DNA of 64,000 bases. Source: Streptomyces sp. AC555_RSS877. Lineage in GTDB: Bacteria; Actinomycetota; Actinomycetes; Streptomycetales; Streptomycetaceae. Shown here in pieces: positions 8,332-17,191 of the stretch (position 1 is its first letter; every line of letters begins with the position of its first letter). Location: the NCBI RefSeq assembly GCF_019049245.1, contig NZ_JAGMUK010000001.1, positions 248,001 through 312,000 of the forward strand, written 5' to 3'. The notes under the pieces are model-generated. The model did not search any database. It was not told where the DNA came from and saw only the letters and a list, made by a program, of their open reading frames with translations. Both the position numbers and the translations under genes were made by a program.

Positions 8332-9963
8332 TCAGCCCATGTGCGGGTAGGTGTAGTCGGTCGGCGGCACCAGCGTCTCCTTGATGGCGCGGGTCAGCGT
8401 CCAGCGCATCAGGTTCTGCGGGGCGCCCGCCTTGTCGTTGGTGCCCGAGGCGCGGCCGCCGCCGAAGGGCTGCTGGCCGACGACGGCGCCGGTCGACTTG
8501 TCGTTGATGTAGAAGTTGCCGGCCGCGTAGCGCAGCTTGTCCATGGTGTACGCCGTCGCCGCGCGGTCGGCCGAGATGACCGAGCCCGTGAGCGCGTAGG
8601 CGGAAACCGACTCCATCTGGGTCAGCATCTCGTCGTACCTGTCGTCCTCGTAGACGTGCACGGCGAGGATCGGGCCGAAGTACTCGGTGGTAAAGACCTC
8701 GTTCGCCGGGTCGGCGCACTCGATGACGGTCGGGCGGACGAAGTAGCCGGTCGAGTCGTCGTACGAACCGCCCGCGACGATCGTGCAGGCGGGGTCCGCC
8801 TTCGCGCGGTCGATGGCCGCCTTGTTCTTGGCGAAGGCCCGCTCGTCGATGACGGCGCCGATGAAGTGGGACAGGTCGGTGACGTCACCCATGGTGATGT
8901 GGTCGACCTCGGCGGCGAACTCCTCGCGGAATCCGCTGTTCCAGATCGACGCCGGGATGTACGCCCGGGAGGTCGCCGAGCACTTCTGGCCCTGGTACTC
9001 GAAGGCACCGCGGGTCAGGGCCGTCTTCAGGACGGCGGGGTCGGCGCTCGGGTGGGCGACGACGAAGTCCTTGCCGCCGGTCTCACCGACCAGGCGGGGG
9101 TAGGAGCGGTACTGCTCGATGTTGGCGCCTACCGTCTTCCACAGGTACTGGAAGGTCTTGGTCGAGCCGGTGAAGTGGATGCCGGCCAGGTCGCGGTGGG
9201 CCAGGGCGACCTCGGAGACCTCGATGCCGTCACCGGTGACGAGGTTGATGACGCCCTTGGGCAGACCGGCCTCCTCCAGGAGCCGCATGAGCAGCACGGC
9301 GGCGTGGGTCTGCGTCGGGGACGGCTTCCACACGACCACGTTGCCCATCAGGGCCGGGGCCGTCGGCAGGTTGCCGGCGATCGCCGTGAAGTTGAACGGC
9401 GTGATCGCGTAGACGAAGCCCTCGAGCGGGCGGTGGTCGAGGCGGTTCCAGACGCCCGGGGAGTTGGCCGGGGGCTGCTCGGCGAGCAGGTCACGGGCGT
9501 ACTTGACGTTGAAGCGCCAGAAGTCGACCAGCTCACAGGGGGTGTCGATCTCGGCCTGCTGCGCGGTCTTGGACTGGCCCAGCATGGTGGAGGCGGCGAG
9601 CGTCTCGCGCCAGGGGCCGGCCAGCAGGTCCGCCGCGCGCAGGATGATCGCCGCACGGTCGTCGAACGACATCGCACGCCAGCCGGGCGCGGCGGCGAGG
9701 GCCGCGTCGATGGCGTCCTGGGCGTCCTGCCGGGTGGCGTTGCCGTAGGTACCGAGGACGGCCTTGTGGTTGTGCGGCTGCACGACGTCGAAACGCTCGC
9801 CGCCACCGAGCCGCTGCTCACCGCCGATGGTGCACGGCAGGTCGACCGGGTTCTCGGCCAGCTCCTTCAGCCTGGCCTCCAGCCGGGCGCGCTCGGGCGA
9901 GCCAGGGGCATAGCCGTGCACCGGCTCGTTGACGGGGGTGGGGACCTGGGTCACAGCGTCCAT
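8332..9963 (-). CDS. pruA: L-glutamate gamma-semialdehyde (1-pyrroline-5-carboxylate) dehydrogenase
   Basis: A 543-aa aldehyde dehydrogenase family protein of the stand-alone PruA/RocA type, converting glutamate semialdehyde to glutamate with NAD in proline catabolism. The catalytic cysteine lies in 'YQGQKCSATSR' (about residue 324) and the general base glutamate in 'LVGETGGKDFVV' (about 294). The NAD-binding 'HFTGSTKTFQYLW' block is also present. Length and the C-terminal 'QPFGGGRASGTNDKAG' segment are characteristic of the P5C dehydrogenase group. It lies 47 bases downstream of putA on the same strand, so the two steps of proline oxidation are co-transcribed, opposite a PucR-type regulator gene. 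Confidence 0.95.
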   Translation of the reverse strand: MDAVTQVPTPVNEPVHGYAPGSPERARLEARLKELAENPVDLPCTIGGEQRLGGGERFDVVQPHNHKAVLGTYGNATRQDAQDAIDAALAAAPGWRAMSFDDRAAIILRAADLLAGPWRETLAASTMLGQSKTAQQAEIDTPCELVDFWRFNVKYARDLLAEQPPANSPGVWNRLDHRPLEGFVYAITPFNFTAIAGNLPTAPALMGNVVVWKPSPTQTHAAVLLMRLLEEAGLPKGVINLVTGDGIEVSEVALAHRDLAGIHFTGSTKTFQYLWKTVGANIEQYRSYPRLVGETGGKDFVVAHPSADPAVLKTALTRGAFEYQGQKCSATSRAYIPASIWNSGFREEFAAEVDHITMGDVTDLSHFIGAVIDERAFAKNKAAIDRAKADPACTIVAGGSYDDSTGYFVRPTVIECADPANEVFTTEYFGPILAVHVYEDDRYDEMLTQMESVSAYALTGSVISADRAATAYTMDKLRYAAGNFYINDKSTGAVVGQQPFGGGRASGTNDKAGAPQNLMRWTLTRAIKETLVPPTDYTYPHMG

Positions 9964-10010
9964 GGGTTCCGTAACTCCTTAACTGAGCGGTGTTGCGAGC
10001 GGTGTGCGGC

Positions 10011-10937
10011 TCAGTCCTTGGTGAGGATCGAGCGGGCGAAGAAGCGCAGGTTGGCCGGCTTCTCCGCCAGGCGGCGCATGAAGTAGCCGTACCAGTCGGT
10101 GCCGTAGGCGGTGTAGACGCGCATCCGGTGGCCCTCGGCGGCGAGCCGCAGGTGCTCGTCGCCCCGGATGCCGTACAGCATCTGGAACTCGTACTCGCCG
10201 GGCTTGCGGCCGGAGCGCCGGGCCAGTTCCTGGGCGATGGAGATGATGCGCGGGTCGTGGGACCCGATCATCGGGTACCCCTCCCCCTGCATCAGGACCT
10301 TCAGGATCCGGACGTACGCCTTGTCGATCTCGTGCTTGCGCTGGTACGCGACCTCGGCGGGTTCCTTGTACGCCCCCTTCACCAGCCGGACCCGGCTGCC
10401 GTTCCCGGCGAGGCGGCGGGCGTCGGCCTCGGTGCGGAAGAGGTAGGCCTGGATCACGCAGCCGGTCTGCGGGAAGTCCTTCCGCAGCTCGTCGTGGATG
10501 GCGAACATCGAGTCGAGGGTGGTGTGGTCCTCGGCGTCGAGGGTGACGGTCGTGCCGATGGCGGCGGCGGCCTCGACGACGGGCCGGACGTTGCCGAGGG
10601 CCAGCTCGTGGCCACCGGACAGTGCCTGGCCGAACATCGACAGCTTCACCGACATCTCGGCGCGGGCGCCCAGCTCCAGCTGCTTCAGCCGGTCGACGAG
10701 CTCCAGGTACGCGTCCCGCGCGGCGGCGGCCTGCCCGGGGGTGGTGATGTCCTCGCCGACGACGTCCATCGTCAGCTCGAGGCCCCGGTCCGTCAGCGAC
10801 CGGACGACGGGCACGATCTCGTCGACGGTCTCGCCCGGGATGAAGCGGTCGACGACCCGCTTGGTCACCGGGGCCGCCGAGATCAGGTGGCGCATCCGGT
10901 CGCTGCGCGACGCGGCGAGAATCACGGGACCCAGCAC
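10011..10937 (-). CDS. putA: Proline dehydrogenase (monofunctional)
   Basis: A 308-aa FAD-dependent proline dehydrogenase oxidising proline to 1-pyrroline-5-carboxylate. The (beta/alpha)8 barrel motifs 'VTLDAEDHTTLDS', 'CVIQAYLFRTEADAR', 'VRLVKGAYKEPAEVA' and the C-terminal 'YGTDWYGYFMRRLAEKPANL' are typical of the monofunctional family. I start at GTG 10937 (LGPVILAASRSD follows), six bases after a GGAGG; the ATG 15 bases upstream has no ribosome site. It is the first gene of the putA-pruA pair. The divergent PucR-type regulator gene begins within about 190 bases, and the interval between them holds two palindromes. Confidence 0.93.
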   Translation of the reverse strand: MLGPVILAASRSDRMRHLISAAPVTKRVVDRFIPGETVDEIVPVVRSLTDRGLELTMDVVGEDITTPGQAAAARDAYLELVDRLKQLELGARAEMSVKLSMFGQALSGGHELALGNVRPVVEAAAAIGTTVTLDAEDHTTLDSMFAIHDELRKDFPQTGCVIQAYLFRTEADARRLAGNGSRVRLVKGAYKEPAEVAYQRKHEIDKAYVRILKVLMQGEGYPMIGSHDPRIISIAQELARRSGRKPGEYEFQMLYGIRGDEHLRLAAEGHRMRVYTAYGTDWYGYFMRRLAEKPANLRFFARSILTKD

Positions 10938-10980
10938 GGGGAACCTCCACATACCAACCCAGACGAGGCCGCTTCCCTAC

Positions 10981-10991
10981 GTTCCGGGAAC
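10981..10991. promoter_or_regulatory. Palindrome GTTCCGGGAAC in the putA/regulator intergenic region
   Basis: An 11-bp perfect inverted repeat (GTTCC-G-GGAAC) lies 44 bases upstream of the putA start and about 130 upstream of the regulator start. Its position suits an operator for the divergent pair, but no binding specificity can be read from sequence alone. Confidence 0.35.
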
Positions 10992-11042
10992 GGCACGGAG
11001 AACCACCGTGAAACCTAAGGATCCCCCCGATCGTCTGCCATC

Positions 11043-11052
11043 GACAGCTGTC
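11043..11052. promoter_or_regulatory. Palindrome GACAGCTGTC upstream of the PucR-type regulator
   Basis: A 10-bp perfect palindrome lies 68-77 bases before the preferred regulator start. Together with the palindrome at 10981-10991 it is a candidate site for autoregulation or proline-responsive control. Confidence 0.3.
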
Positions 11053-11119
11053 ACGCATCCGTGCCCCGGATCTCAGACAGATGTATGAAGGGCTTGCGGA
11101 AATGCGGGAGAATGCCCGG

Positions 11120-12301
11120 GTGACGTCGGATTACAAGGACCACAAGGGCGACTACCAGGAGCTGGTCGACGAGGTCTCGGAGATCCTCGGCGCCCCGGCG
11201 ACGCTGGAGAGCCGTGACTTCGAGCTGATCGCCTTCGGCGCGTACGACAGTGAGGGCGAACTCGACGCCGCCGCCCTGGACCCGGTGCGCACCCGCTCGA
11301 TCCTGACCCGCCGCTCGACGTCCGCGGTCCGGACGTGGTTCGAGGGCTTCGGCATCACGCGGGCGACCGGCCCCGTCCGCATCCCGCCGACGCCGGAGGC
11401 GGGGGTGTACCGGGGGCGCGTCTGCCTTCCCGTACGCCATCGGGGTGTCGCCCTCGGCTACGTCTGGCTGCTGGCCGACGACCCGGGGCCCACCGAACGG
11501 CAGCTGACGGCGGCCATGGAGGTGACCGCCCGCATCGGCGCGCTGCTCGCGGACGAGGCGCAGCACGGGGCGGACCTCTCGCGGGAACTGAGGGCGGTGC
11601 TCACGGCCGAGCGCGACTGGCAGCGCGACATGGCCGTCGCCGAACTCCGCAGCGCCCTCGGGCCGCGCACCGACACCCTGCACACGGTGGTGTGCGTGGC
11701 CCCGTGGCCCGCGACCGGCCCGGACGACGCCCCTTCGGTCCGTACCGTGCCGGGGGCGACCGCCCTGTGCACGGTGCCGTGGGGGACGACGGCCACGTCC
11801 CTGGCCCTGCTGGTGCGGCTGCGCTCGGCGGACGTCCTGACACCAGCCGCGTCGGCGGCGGGGCGGCTGCTGGAGCGGGCGCACGGCGCGACGGCCGCCG
11901 CCGGCGTCGCGGCGGCCCGCGCCGGGCTCGCGGAACTGGGCACGGCCTGGCAGGAGGCCTCGGCCGCCGCCCGCGCGGCCCTGGCGGAACCCCGCCTCGG
12001 CCCGGTCGCCGAGTGGGCGTCGATCGGCCCGTACCGCCTGCTGACGGCCCTGTCGCCGCAGACGGCCCACGACCCCGCCGTACGCAGGCTCCTCTCCCCC
12101 GCCCACCGCGAACTTGCCCGCACGGCCGAGGTCTACCTCGACTGCGCGGGCCAGGCGGGCCGGACGGCGGCGGAGCTGCGGATCCACCGGCAGACCCTTT
12201 ACTACCGGTTGTCGCGGGTCGAACAGCTCACGGGGCTGGACCTGGACGACGGGGAGGACCGGCTGCTGCTGCACATGGCGTTGAAGGGGGCTCGGCTGTA
12301 G
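11120..12301 (+). CDS. PucR-family transcriptional regulator, probable regulator of putA-pruA
   Basis: A protein of about 393 aa whose last 60 residues carry the PucR-type helix-turn-helix '[21 protein letters not shown]', followed by '[12 protein letters not shown]'. The N-terminal two-thirds is a GAF-like sensory region plus a GGDEF-like fold region common in this family. It is transcribed divergently from putA-pruA, the usual arrangement for a proline-utilisation regulator, so control of that operon is a reasonable inference. Possible starts are ATG 11081, ATG 11102 and GTG 11120; only the GTG has a good ribosome site (GGGAG, nine bases upstream). Activator versus repressor cannot be decided from sequence. 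Confidence 0.85.
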   Translation: MTSDYKDHKGDYQELVDEVSEILGAPATLESRDFELIAFGAYDSEGELDAAALDPVRTRSILTRRSTSAVRTWFEGFGITRATGPVRIPPTPEAGVYRGRVCLPVRHRGVALGYVWLLADDPGPTERQLTAAMEVTARIGALLADEAQHGADLSRELRAVLTAERDWQRDMAVAELRSALGPRTDTLHTVVCVAPWPATGPDDAPSVRTVPGATALCTVPWGTTATSLALLVRLRSADVLTPAASAAGRLLERAHGATAAAGVAAARAGLAELGTAWQEASAAARAALAEPRLGPVAEWASIGPYRLLTALSPQTAHDPAVRRLLSPAHRELARTAEVYLDCAGQAGRTAAELRIHRQTLYYRLSRVEQLTGLDLDDGEDRLLLHMALKGARL

Positions 12302-12410
12302 CCGGCCAGGCCGCCGGGACGGCTTCGGATGTTCTCCCGGCAGCGGACCGACCCGTGCCGAGGGGCACGCAACGCAAGGCAAGAATCCGCAGGGCAGGAC
12401 AGATCGGACG

Positions 12411-12827
12411 GTGACAGTAGTGACGGTGACAGACGGCGATTCCCCGGACCCGGCCGACGGGGCGCCGGTGCCTCGGGTCCTGTTCGACACCGGAACGCTG
12501 GAGACGCTCGACCAGGCATCGACAGGCGCCGTGTGGCGGCTGGCGGAACCCGGCCGCCAGGTCGACGCCAACGTCGTCCGGATCCCGCCCGGCCGGCACG
12601 TCGATCCGCACACCGAGCCGGACCTGGATGTCCTCCTGCTGGTGGTGGCCGGAGACGGCACCTTGGCCACCTCCGACGGACCGTGCCCCCTGAGCGAAGG
12701 CAGCCTCGCCTGGCTGCCCCACGGCTCCAGTCGGGGCCTGGCCGCGGGCGAGCGTGGCATGGCGTACCTGACCGTCCACCGGCGCCGTCCCGGCATGTGG
12801 ATCCGGCCCGCCGAAACCCGGGAGTGA
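12411..12827 (+). CDS. Small cupin-fold protein
   Basis: A 138-aa protein with one cupin barrel. The metal-binding motif is visible as 'RIPPGRHVDPHTEPDLDVLLLV' around residues 58-78, with His-x-x-x-His and a downstream acidic residue, and the second cupin motif as 'GSLAWLPHGSSRGL'. It has no signal peptide, so it is cytoplasmic. Cupins of this size are sugar-binding, isomerase-like or regulatory, and no substrate can be assigned. It starts at GTG 12411; other in-frame GTGs lie close by. It follows the PucR-type regulator by about 110 bases and precedes the Zur-boxed transporter by about 160, so linkage to either is uncertain. Confidence 0.75.
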   Translation: MTVVTVTDGDSPDPADGAPVPRVLFDTGTLETLDQASTGAVWRLAEPGRQVDANVVRIPPGRHVDPHTEPDLDVLLLVVAGDGTLATSDGPCPLSEGSLAWLPHGSSRGLAAGERGMAYLTVHRRRPGMWIRPAETRE

Positions 12828-12915
12828 GCAGGCCGTTCCGTGTCCGGCGGACACCGGACGGTCACCCGGGGCGGGCGCCGATTCGGGCGCCGATCGGGCA
12901 GCGGCGGAGGGATTG

Positions 12916-12943
12916 TTGAAAACGATTGTCATCGTGCTACGGT
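12916..12943 (+). promoter_or_regulatory. Promoter with overlapping Zur-like box before the ABC importer
   Basis: TTGAAA (12916-12921) and TACGGT (12938-12943) are spaced 16 bases apart. The -35 lies inside TGAAAACGATTGTCA (12917-12931), a 15-bp imperfect palindrome with the 7-1-7 architecture and TGA-AA...TCA arms of actinobacterial Zur boxes. Five of seven arm positions are complementary. A repressor here would block RNA polymerase, predicting induction under zinc limitation. Assignment to Zur rather than another Fur-family regulator rests on my recollection of the consensus. Confidence 0.6.
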
Positions 12944-12985
12944 CACTGCACTCACCCTTGACCGCCCCTTTACCCGGAGGGTCCC

Positions 12986-14482
12986 GTGCGCCTGCCCGCC
13001 CACCGCCTGCTCCCCGCCACCGCCCTCACGGCCGCCTCCGCCCTGCTCACCGGCTGCTTCGCCGGCGCGGAGTCGGCCACGGGTGACGAGGGGGACGGCA
13101 AGCGAATACGTGTCGCGATGATGCTCCCCCCGCGCTCCGGGCTGTCCCCGCTGTCCGACGACGCGTTCAAACTGTCCCGCTGGTCGACGGCCGAGACGCT
13201 GGTCAAGCTGGACAAGGAGGGAGACGCCGAACCCGCGCTGGCCACCAAGTGGACCCAGTCGGGGAAGAGCTGGACCTTCACCGTCAGAGACGGGGTCACC
13301 TTCCACGACGGCACACAGCTGACCGCCGAGACCGTCGTCCGTTCCCTCACCACGGCCGCCGGTGCCGCCCCCAAACCCCGCATCCTCGACGGCGTCGAAC
13401 TGACGGCGAAGGCCGAGGGCCAGGACACGGTCGTGGTCACCACCGGCGTCGAGGACCCCCTCGTCCCGCAACGCCTCAGCTCCCCGCAGCTGTCCATCCT
13501 CGCGCCGAAGGCGTACGCCGGGAAGACCGTGAACCCCGTCGGCGCCGGCACCGGCCCCTTCGAGCTGACCAAGGTCAACGGCACCTCGTCCGCCACCCTC
13601 GACCGGTACGACGACTACTGGGGCGACAAGGCCAAGTCCCCCGGGATCGACGTCAGGTTCGTGCCGGACGGCACCGCCCGCGCCGCCGCCCTGCGCAGCG
13701 GCGAGGCCGACATCGTCGAGGCGGTCCCCGTCTCGCAGGCCGCGCTGCTCGACGAGGACCTGATCACCGAGGTCCCGATGCCGCGCACCAACACCCTGTA
13801 CCTGAACACCGAGAAGGGCGCCTTCAAGAACGCCTCGCTGCGGGCCGCCGCCCGCGAGGCGATCGACGCCGCGACGATCGTGAAGAGCGTGTACGAGGGT
13901 CGCGCGGACGTCGCCGAAGGGCTGCTGGGGCCCGCGCTGCCGTGGGCGGCCGGACTGCGCGCGCCGGTGTCCCGCGCCAAAGCGGGCGACCCGTCCGGGA
14001 AGACCATCACCATCGGCACCTTCACCGACCGCGCCGAACTTCCCGAGGTGGCGGCCACACTCCAACAGCAGCTCCAGAAGGCCGGCTTCAAGGTGAAGCT
14101 GGACGTCCGCGAGTACGCCAACATCGAATCCGACGCGCTGGCGGGCGAGTTCGACGCGTTCATCCTCTCCCGGGCCACCGTCCTCGACTCCGGCGACCCG
14201 GCCGCCTACCTCTACAGCGACTTCGCCTCCGACGGCTCCTTCAACATCTCCCAGCTCGCGAACCCCACCGTGGACAAGGCGCTGACCAAGGCGGGCGGAA
14301 CCAAGGCCGGCGACACCCGCCGCAAGGCCGTCATCGAGGCCGAGGCCGCCGTGCTGGCCACCGACGCGGCCGTGCCGATGCTCCACGAGCGGGTGATCCA
14401 GGGCGACGCCGCCGGGGTCGTCGACGCCGCCCACGACCCCCGCGAGCGGGAGCTGGTCACGGCCGACACGCACCTCAGGTGA
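12986..14482 (+). CDS. ABC transporter substrate-binding lipoprotein, Dpp/Nik type
   Basis: A 498-aa SBP_bac_5 family protein. The N-terminal hydrophobic stretch ends in the lipobox LLTGC (Cys24), so it is anchored outside the membrane. Family signatures 'WTFTVRDGVTFHDGTQLTAE', 'TGPFEL' and 'NTLYLNTEKG' are clear. Relatives bind peptides, nickel chelates, opines or metallophores. GTG 12986 is preceded by GGAGG at good spacing. Its stop overlaps the GTG of the permease gene (GTGA). The upstream Zur-like box suggests the ligand is zinc in chelated form, perhaps an opine- or peptide-type zincophore; the sequence alone could equally fit nickel or peptide uptake. Confidence 0.9.
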   Translation: MRLPAHRLLPATALTAASALLTGCFAGAESATGDEGDGKRIRVAMMLPPRSGLSPLSDDAFKLSRWSTAETLVKLDKEGDAEPALATKWTQSGKSWTFTVRDGVTFHDGTQLTAETVVRSLTTAAGAAPKPRILDGVELTAKAEGQDTVVVTTGVEDPLVPQRLSSPQLSILAPKAYAGKTVNPVGAGTGPFELTKVNGTSSATLDRYDDYWGDKAKSPGIDVRFVPDGTARAAALRSGEADIVEAVPVSQAALLDEDLITEVPMPRTNTLYLNTEKGAFKNASLRAAAREAIDAATIVKSVYEGRADVAEGLLGPALPWAAGLRAPVSRAKAGDPSGKTITIGTFTDRAELPEVAATLQQQLQKAGFKVKLDVREYANIESDALAGEFDAFILSRATVLDSGDPAAYLYSDFASDGSFNISQLANPTVDKALTKAGGTKAGDTRRKAVIEAEAAVLATDAAVPMLHERVIQGDAAGVVDAAHDPRERELVTADTHLR

Positions 14483-16218
14483 AGCTCCGCACCAGAGCGG
14501 CCGGGGCGACCCGGGCCCTTTGCCTGCTCGCCGTCCTGACCACCGTGGGCCTGCTGCCCTGGCTCTCCGGCCGCGACCCCGCCCTGACGGTCCTGCGGGC
14601 ACGCTCCGCCGAACAGGAGCCGACCGAGCAGGCCCTGGACGCCATCCGACAGGATCTCGGTCTCGACGCCGGTCCCCTCTCCCTGCTCGGGAGCTGGGCC
14701 TTTGACCTGCTGCACGCGGACCTCGGCACGTCCTGGGTCTCCGGCACCGACGTCCTGCCGTCCGTCGTCTCCGGGCTCCAGGTGTCGCTGGCGCTGATGG
14801 GGGCGGCCTTCGCGGTCGCGGTGCTGCTGGCGTGCGCGCTGGTGGCGCCCGTGCTGGTGCGGGGGCGGGGCTCGTCCGGGGCGTGGGCCGCGATGCTGGC
14901 GGCCGTGCCCGAGTTCCTGCTGGCCACCGTCGCGTTGCTGGTCTGTGGGGTGTGGCTGGGGTGGCTGCCGACGTCCGGCTGGCAGGGCCCGCAGTACATG
15001 GTCCTGCCCGCGCTCGCCCTCGGCGTCCCCGCGGGCGGTCTGCTCGGCCGGCTGTTCGCGGACGCGCTGCCCGCCGTGCTGGACGAGCGGTGGGTGGAGC
15101 TGTGGCGAGGAGCCGGAGTGGGCCGCGGGAGCGTCTCGGCGGCCGCCCTCAAGCGCGTACTGCCGCCGCTGGTACCGCAGTTCGGGATGGTGGCCGTCGG
15201 GCTGACCGGTGGCGCGGTCGCCGTCGAGACCGTGTTCGCCGTACCCGGCATCGGCCGTACGGCGCTCGGCGCGGCCAAGTCACAGGATCTGCCGCTGCTC
15301 CAGGGCGCGGTCCTCGCCCTGCTGCTGCTCGGCCTGGTCACGGGCGCGATCGCGGCGCTCGTACGGCGTCGGCTGCTGGGCCCGGCCCTGCGGGACGCCG
15401 GGCTGTCCCTGCCGCCGGTCCGGCCGGTCCGCGCACACCCGGCGATCCCGGCCGCCCTCGCCGTCCTGCTCGCGACGGCGATCGGCTGGGGTTTGCTGCG
15501 CGACCCGTACGTCCTCGACCCGGCCGCCCGGCTGGCCGCGCCCTCCTGGTCACACCCGCTCGGCACCGACGGCCTCGGCCGGGACGTGCTCGCCCGGCTC
15601 GGGCACGGCGCCGCCCCGACGGTCGGCACGGCGGCGGCCGTGTGCCTGCTGAGCCTGCTGCTCGCGCTGGCCCTCGGCTTCCTGCCCGGTGTCGCGGCCG
15701 GCGCGGCGGACATCGCGAACGCCCTGCCCCCGGTGATCGTCGGCATCCTGGTCGCCGCGGTGTCCGGACCCGGCACCGGCGGAGCGGCCCTCGCCGTCGC
15801 GCTGATCTCCTGGCCGCCCCTGGCCGCGCACGCGGCGGCGCTGGTGCAGGAGGTGCGGGCGTCCTCCTTCCTCACCGCGCAACGGGCCATCGGCGCGACC
15901 CCGCTGTGGATCCTCACCCGGCACGTCCTCCCGTCGGTGGCGGCGCCCGTCGCCCGGCACGCCCTGCTGCGCCTGCCCGGCATCGCCCTCGCCCTGGCCT
16001 CCCTCGGCTTCCTGGGCCTCGGAGCCCAGCCGCCCGCCCCCGAGTGGGGCCTGCTCCTCGACGAATCCCGCGCGTACGTGGAACGCGCCCCGTGGGCGGC
16101 CCTCGCCCCGGCGGTGGCTCTGGCCGTGCTGGCGGGGCTGGCGGTGTCGGGAGCGGCGTACGCGCAGGGCCGGCGAGTCACCCGCGACACCCGGAAGGCG
16201 GCCCCCGTTGGAGTCTGA
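14479..16218 (+). CDS. Fused DppB-DppC-type ABC permease
   Basis: A 579-aa integral membrane protein carrying both permease halves of a Dpp/Nik importer. Residues about 1-300 are DppB-like, with an EAA-loop segment around 'VELWRGAGVGRGSVSAAALK' and 'AVETVFAVPGIGRTALGAAK'. Residues about 310-579 are DppC-like, with 'HPLGTDGLGRDVLARL', 'FLTAQRAIGATPLWI' and 'GFLGLGAQPPAPEWG'. These are normally two separate genes; here the reading frame is continuous, with no frameshift needed. Translation begins at GTG 14479 overlapping the binding-protein stop. The DppC part keeps all expected motifs, so the fusion looks functional rather than decayed. Confidence 0.9.
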   Translation: MKLRTRAAGATRALCLLAVLTTVGLLPWLSGRDPALTVLRARSAEQEPTEQALDAIRQDLGLDAGPLSLLGSWAFDLLHADLGTSWVSGTDVLPSVVSGLQVSLALMGAAFAVAVLLACALVAPVLVRGRGSSGAWAAMLAAVPEFLLATVALLVCGVWLGWLPTSGWQGPQYMVLPALALGVPAGGLLGRLFADALPAVLDERWVELWRGAGVGRGSVSAAALKRVLPPLVPQFGMVAVGLTGGAVAVETVFAVPGIGRTALGAAKSQDLPLLQGAVLALLLLGLVTGAIAALVRRRLLGPALRDAGLSLPPVRPVRAHPAIPAALAVLLATAIGWGLLRDPYVLDPAARLAAPSWSHPLGTDGLGRDVLARLGHGAAPTVGTAAAVCLLSLLLALALGFLPGVAAGAADIANALPPVIVGILVAAVSGPGTGGAALAVALISWPPLAAHAAALVQEVRASSFLTAQRAIGATPLWILTRHVLPSVAAPVARHALLRLPGIALALASLGFLGLGAQPPAPEWGLLLDESRAYVERAPWAALAPAVALAVLAGLAVSGAAYAQGRRVTRDTRKAAPVGV

Positions 16219-17191
16219 GGCACTTCTCTCCGTACGCGATCTCCGGATCGCCTTCGACGGCGTCGAGGCCGTGCGCGGCCTGTCCTTCGACGTCCGCCCG
16301 CGCGAAGTGCTGGCCGTCGTCGGCGAGTCGGGCGCGGGCAAGTCCCTCACGGCGCGGGCCCTGCTGGGCATGCTGCCACCCGGTGCGACGACGAGCGGGA
16401 GCATACGACTGCTCGGCGAGAGTGATCTCGCCGCCCAGCGCGGCCGCCGCATCGCCCTCGTGCCGCAGGACGCCCTCTCCGCCCTCTCCCCCGTGCACCC
16501 GGTGGGCGACCAACTCGCCGTCGCCGTACGGTCGGTGGCCGGGGTGTCCCGCAGGGAGGCCCGGGCCCGGGCGGTGGCCGCGCTCGACCGCGTCGGCATT
16601 CCGGACGCCGCCCGCAAGGCGCGCGCGTACCCGCACGAGTTCTCCGGCGGCATGCGGCAGCGGGCGGTCATCGCGATGGCGACGATCAACGAACCCGACG
16701 TCCTCGTCGCCGACGAGCCGACCACCGCGCTGGACGAGGAGCGCCGGGACCAGGTGCTCCGGGTGCTCGGCGAACAGCGGGAAGCGGTCGGGGCGGCACT
16801 CGTCCTGGTCACCCACGACCTGGACGTCGTACGAGAGCACGCGGACCGCGCGCTGGTCATGTACGCCGGACGCCTGACCGAACTCGGCCCGGCACACGAG
16901 GTGTTGAACCGCCCGTCGGCCCCCTACACGGCGGGTCTGCTGGCGTCCCTGCCCCAGTTCGCTCCCGCCGGGCGCCGCCTGCCCACCCTTCCGGGCACCC
17001 CGCCCGCACCGGGCATGCTGCCGCCGGGCTGCGCCTTCGCCCCGCGCTGCCCGCTCGCCGCGGACGCCTGTCACCACGAGGAACCGGAGCCGCGCCCGGT
17101 GGACGGACGACTGGTCGCCTGTCACCGCTGGGCCGACGTCCCGCACCCCGCCGTCGAGTTGTTCCTGGAGAAGCCGTATGCCTCTTCTTGA
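16208..17191 (+). CDS. ABC transporter ATP-binding protein, DppD-type
   Basis: A 327-aa ATPase that would drive the fused permease. Walker A is 'GESGAGKSL' (about residues 39-47), the signature is 'EFSGGMRQR', Walker B is '[13 protein letters not shown]' and the H-loop is 'VTHDL'. The C-terminal Opp-type extension includes 'GCAFAPRCPLAADAC' and 'ACHRW', a cysteine cluster found in DppD/OppD proteins. The start appears to be TTG 16208, inside the end of the permease gene, with GGAAGG nine bases upstream; no better ATG or GTG leaves the N-terminal strand intact. It overlaps the next ATPase gene by 14 bases. Confidence 0.88.
   Translation: MESEALLSVRDLRIAFDGVEAVRGLSFDVRPREVLAVVGESGAGKSLTARALLGMLPPGATTSGSIRLLGESDLAAQRGRRIALVPQDALSALSPVHPVGDQLAVAVRSVAGVSRREARARAVAALDRVGIPDAARKARAYPHEFSGGMRQRAVIAMATINEPDVLVADEPTTALDEERRDQVLRVLGEQREAVGAALVLVTHDLDVVREHADRALVMYAGRLTELGPAHEVLNRPSAPYTAGLLASLPQFAPAGRRLPTLPGTPPAPGMLPPGCAFAPRCPLAADACHHEEPEPRPVDGRLVACHRWADVPHPAVELFLEKPYASS

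Noticed and set aside
6016..10086. Very long plus-strand open frame (over 1300 codons)
   Set aside because: It runs antisense to pruA and across leuB and the phosphatase in a wrong frame. Long spurious frames opposite real genes are normal at this GC content, and its composition is Arg/Gly/Ala noise.
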